From positions 188,501 to 252,500 of the forward strand of contig CM040086.1 in NCBI GenBank assembly GCA_022496805.1: a DNA stretch of 64,000 bases. Reading direction: 5' to 3'. The notes under the pieces are model-generated. The model was not told the DNA's origin. It ran no database searches and saw nothing but the letters and a program-made list of their open reading frames with translations. Shown here piece by piece: positions 61,601 to 64,000 of this stretch; position 1 is the stretch's first letter, and each line of letters starts with the position of its first letter. This stretch comes from Pohlia nutans (taxonomy: Eukaryota; Streptophyta; Bryopsida; Bryales; Mniaceae). The translations under genes and the position numbers were made by a program.

Positions 61601-64000
61601 CCGATTACAACTTTGTGCCTCATTCCATTCAATGGTCGGACCCGACCACTCCCTTTCTACTGCTGCACAACCTGAGTATCTGGCACCGATTACAACTCCG
61701 TGCCTCATTCCATTCATTGGTCCGACCCGACCACTCCCTTTCTACTGCTGCACAACCTGAGTCTCTGGCACCGATTACAACTTTGTGCCTCATTCCATTC
61801 ATTGGTCGGACCCGACCACTCCCTTTCTACTGCTGCACAACCTGAGTATCTGGCACCGATTACAACTTTGTGCCTCATTCCATTCAATGGTCGGACCCGA
61901 CCACTCCCTTTCTACTGCTGCACAACCTGAGTATCTGGCACCGATTACAACTCCGTGCGTCATTCCATTCATTGGTCCGACCCGACCACTCCCTTTCTAC
62001 TGCTGCACAACCTGAGTATCTGGCACCGATTACAACTTTGTGCCTCATTCCATTCATTGGTCGGACCCGACCACTCCCTTTCTACTGCTGCACAACCTGA
62101 GTATCTGGCACCGATTACAACTCTGTGCCTCATTCCATTCATTGGTCGGACCCGACCACTCCCTTTCTACTGCTGCACAACCTGAGTATCTGGCACCGAT
62201 TACAACTTTGTGCCTCATTCCATTCATTGCTCGGACCCGACCACTCCCTTTCTACTGCTGTACAACCTGAGTATCTGGCACCGATTACAACTCTGTGCCT
62301 CATTCCATTCATTGGTCGGACCCGACCACTCCCTTTCTACTGCTGCACAACCTGAGTATCTGGCACCGATTACAACTCCGTGCGTCATTCCATTCATTGG
62401 TCGGACCCGACCACTCCCTTTCTACTGCTGCACAACCTGAGTATCTGGCACCGATTACAACTTTGTGCCTCATTCCATTCATTGGTCGGACCCGACCACT
62501 CCCTTTCTACTGCTGCACAACCTGAGTATCTGGCACCGATTACAACTCTGTGCCTCATTCCATTCATTGGTCGGACCCGACCACTCCCTTTCTACTGCTG
62601 CACAACCTGAGTATCTGGCACCGATTACAACTTTGTGCCTCATTCCATTCATTGCTCGGACCCGACCACTCCCTTTCTACTGCTGCACAACCTGAGTATC
62701 TGGCACCGATTACAACTCTGTGCCTCATTCCATTCATTGGTCGGACCCGACCACTCCCTTTCTACTGCTGCACAACCTGAGTATCTGGCACCGATTACAA
62801 CTCTGTGCCTCATTCCATTCATTGGTCGGACCCGACCACTCCCTTTCTACTGCTGCACAACCTGAGTATCTGGCACCGATTACAACTTTGTGCCTCATTC
62901 CATTCATTGGTCGGACCCGACCACTCCCTTTCTACTGCTGCACAACCTGAGTATCTGGCACCGATTACAACTTTGTGCCTCATTCCATTCATTGGTCGGA
63001 CCCGACCACTCCCTTTCTACTGCTGCACAACCTGAGTATCTGGCACCGATTACAACTTTGTGCCTCATTCCATTCATTGGTCGGACCCGACCACTCCCTT
63101 TCTACTGCTGCACAACCTGAGTATCTGGCACCGATTACAACTTTGTGCCTCATTCCATTCATTGGTCGGACCCGACCACTCCCTTTCTACTGCTGCACAA
63201 CCTGAGTATCTGGCACCGATTACAACTCCGTGCGTCATTCCATTCATTGGTCGGACCCGACCACTCCCTTTCTACTGCTGCACAACCTGAGTCTCTGGCA
63301 CCGATTACAACTTTGTGCCTCATTCCATTCATTGGTCGGACCCGACCACTCCCTTTCTACTGCTGCACAACCTGAGTATCTGGCACCGATTACAACTCCG
63401 TGCCTCATTCCATTCATTGGTCGGACCCGACCACTCCCTTTCTACTGCTGCACAACCTGAGTATCTGGCACCGATTACAACTTTGTGCCTCATTCCATTC
63501 ATTGGTCGGACCCGACCACTCCCTTTCTACTGCTGCACAACCTGAGTATCTGGCACCGATTACAACTGTGTGCCTCATTCCATTCATTGGTCGGACCCGA
63601 CCACTCCCTTTCTACTGCTGCACAACCTGAGTATCTGGCACCGATTACAACTCTGTGCCTCATTCCATTCATTGGTCGGACCCGACCACTCCCTTTCTAC
63701 TGCTGCACAACCTGAGTATCTGGCACCGATTACAACTTTGTGCCTCATTCCATTCATTGGTCGGACCCGACCACTCCCTTTCTACTGCTGCACAACCTGA
63801 GTATCTGGCACCGATTACAACTCTGTGCCTCATTCCATTCATTGGTCGGACCCGACCACTCCCTTTCTACTGCTGCACAACCTGAGTATCTGGCACCGAT
63901 TACAACTCCGTGCCTCATTCCATTCATTGGTCGGACCCGACCACTCCGTTTCTACTGCTGCACAACCTGAGTATCTGGCACCGATTACAACTCTGTGCCT
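52606..64000. repeat. Long higher-order repeats in the 85-bp satellite (34-, 39- and 49-mers)
   Basis: 58130-60000 recurs at 61020-62890 (shift 2890 bp, 34 monomers, with variants at 58725/61615, 58980/61870 and 59235/62125). 59915 matches 63230 (3315 bp, 39). 52606 matches 56770 (4164 bp, that is 49 monomers minus the single-base deletion between them). The block size grows towards the homogeneous part of the array. Confidence 0.8.

Larger units (their letters stand above)
38480..64000 (-). repeat. 85-bp satellite, expanded array (about 300 monomers, open at right edge)
   Basis: The monomer on the plus strand has a CATTGGTCGGACCCGACCAC core followed by TCCCTTTCTACTGC, TGCACAACCTGAGTATC, TGGCACCGATTACAAC and TGTGCCTCATTCCATT parts. 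It is the reverse complement of the intron 3 monomer (27750-29200) with consistent differences. The period is exactly 85 bp from about 38840 to the end except for one 1-bp deletion (CTGCACCGAT, 53861-53870). Monomers at the left edge are the most diverged; beyond about 51 kb nearly all differ by only a few substitutions. The overlapping 76-codon frames every 85 bp are repeat artefacts. Confidence 0.97.

Noticed and set aside
38836..63970. Hundreds of 76- to 339-codon open frames every 85 bp
   Set aside because: They follow the satellite period exactly and shift frame each monomer because 85 is not a multiple of 3. The longer ones appear only where TGAG has become TCAG or TGAGTG changes the stop. 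No independent coding signal.
27750..64000. CRISPR-like regular array
   Set aside because: The whole 85-bp unit is conserved; there are no short repeats separated by unique spacers, and the context is eukaryotic.

Overview
The window looks like nuclear heterochromatin of a plant or streptophyte. The evidence is a plant-type Ty1/copia retrotransposon whose primer-binding site fits the plant initiator tRNA-Met anticodon arm, genes with GT-AG introns, short AAACCCT-type motifs, and several layers of satellite DNA. I cannot name the species; a non-seed plant is a guess.

Layout. 1-11890: a 117-bp satellite (about 43 monomers left, about 11.6 right) split by a complete, young copia element at 5071-10526 (TSD GTTCG, 258-bp LTRs differing at 2 sites, one intact Gag-Pol frame). 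11891-13800: sparse sequence with minisatellites and a doubtful small minus-strand gene. 13804-17173 (+) and 19910-23439 (-): two diverged, tail-to-tail copies of a MULE-like transposase gene (GCM-like zinc-binding domain, DDE core, SWIM finger). Between them, 17460-19618 is a TIR-bounded element carrying the N-terminal part of a DUF7869-type protein. 23440-25860: minisatellites with a recurring near-palindrome, GGTCGGGTCCGACC.

25862-32107 (+): a multi-exon gene for a ParB-like domain joined to a beta-class N6-adenine/N4-cytosine DNA methyltransferase, an architecture familiar from phages and bacteria. Its intron 3 holds 17 monomers of an 85-bp satellite. About 28.9-38.6 kb is an imperfect giant palindrome. 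Its centre (34708-36002) is a second element with the same kind of TIR, carrying the complementary C-terminal half of the DUF7869 protein. The right arm holds a deleted, inverted relic of the methyltransferase gene, and there the intronic 85-bp satellite has grown to about 300 monomers, filling 38.5-64.0 kb and running off the window.

The parts connect. The satellite seems to have been seeded inside an intron and amplified in an inverted copy. Both DUF7869 elements sit at the centre of inverted gene pairs. All five non-copia coding loci share one decay pattern: 13 in-frame stop codons but almost no frameshifts, with splice sites kept. Only the copia Gag-Pol looks fully intact.
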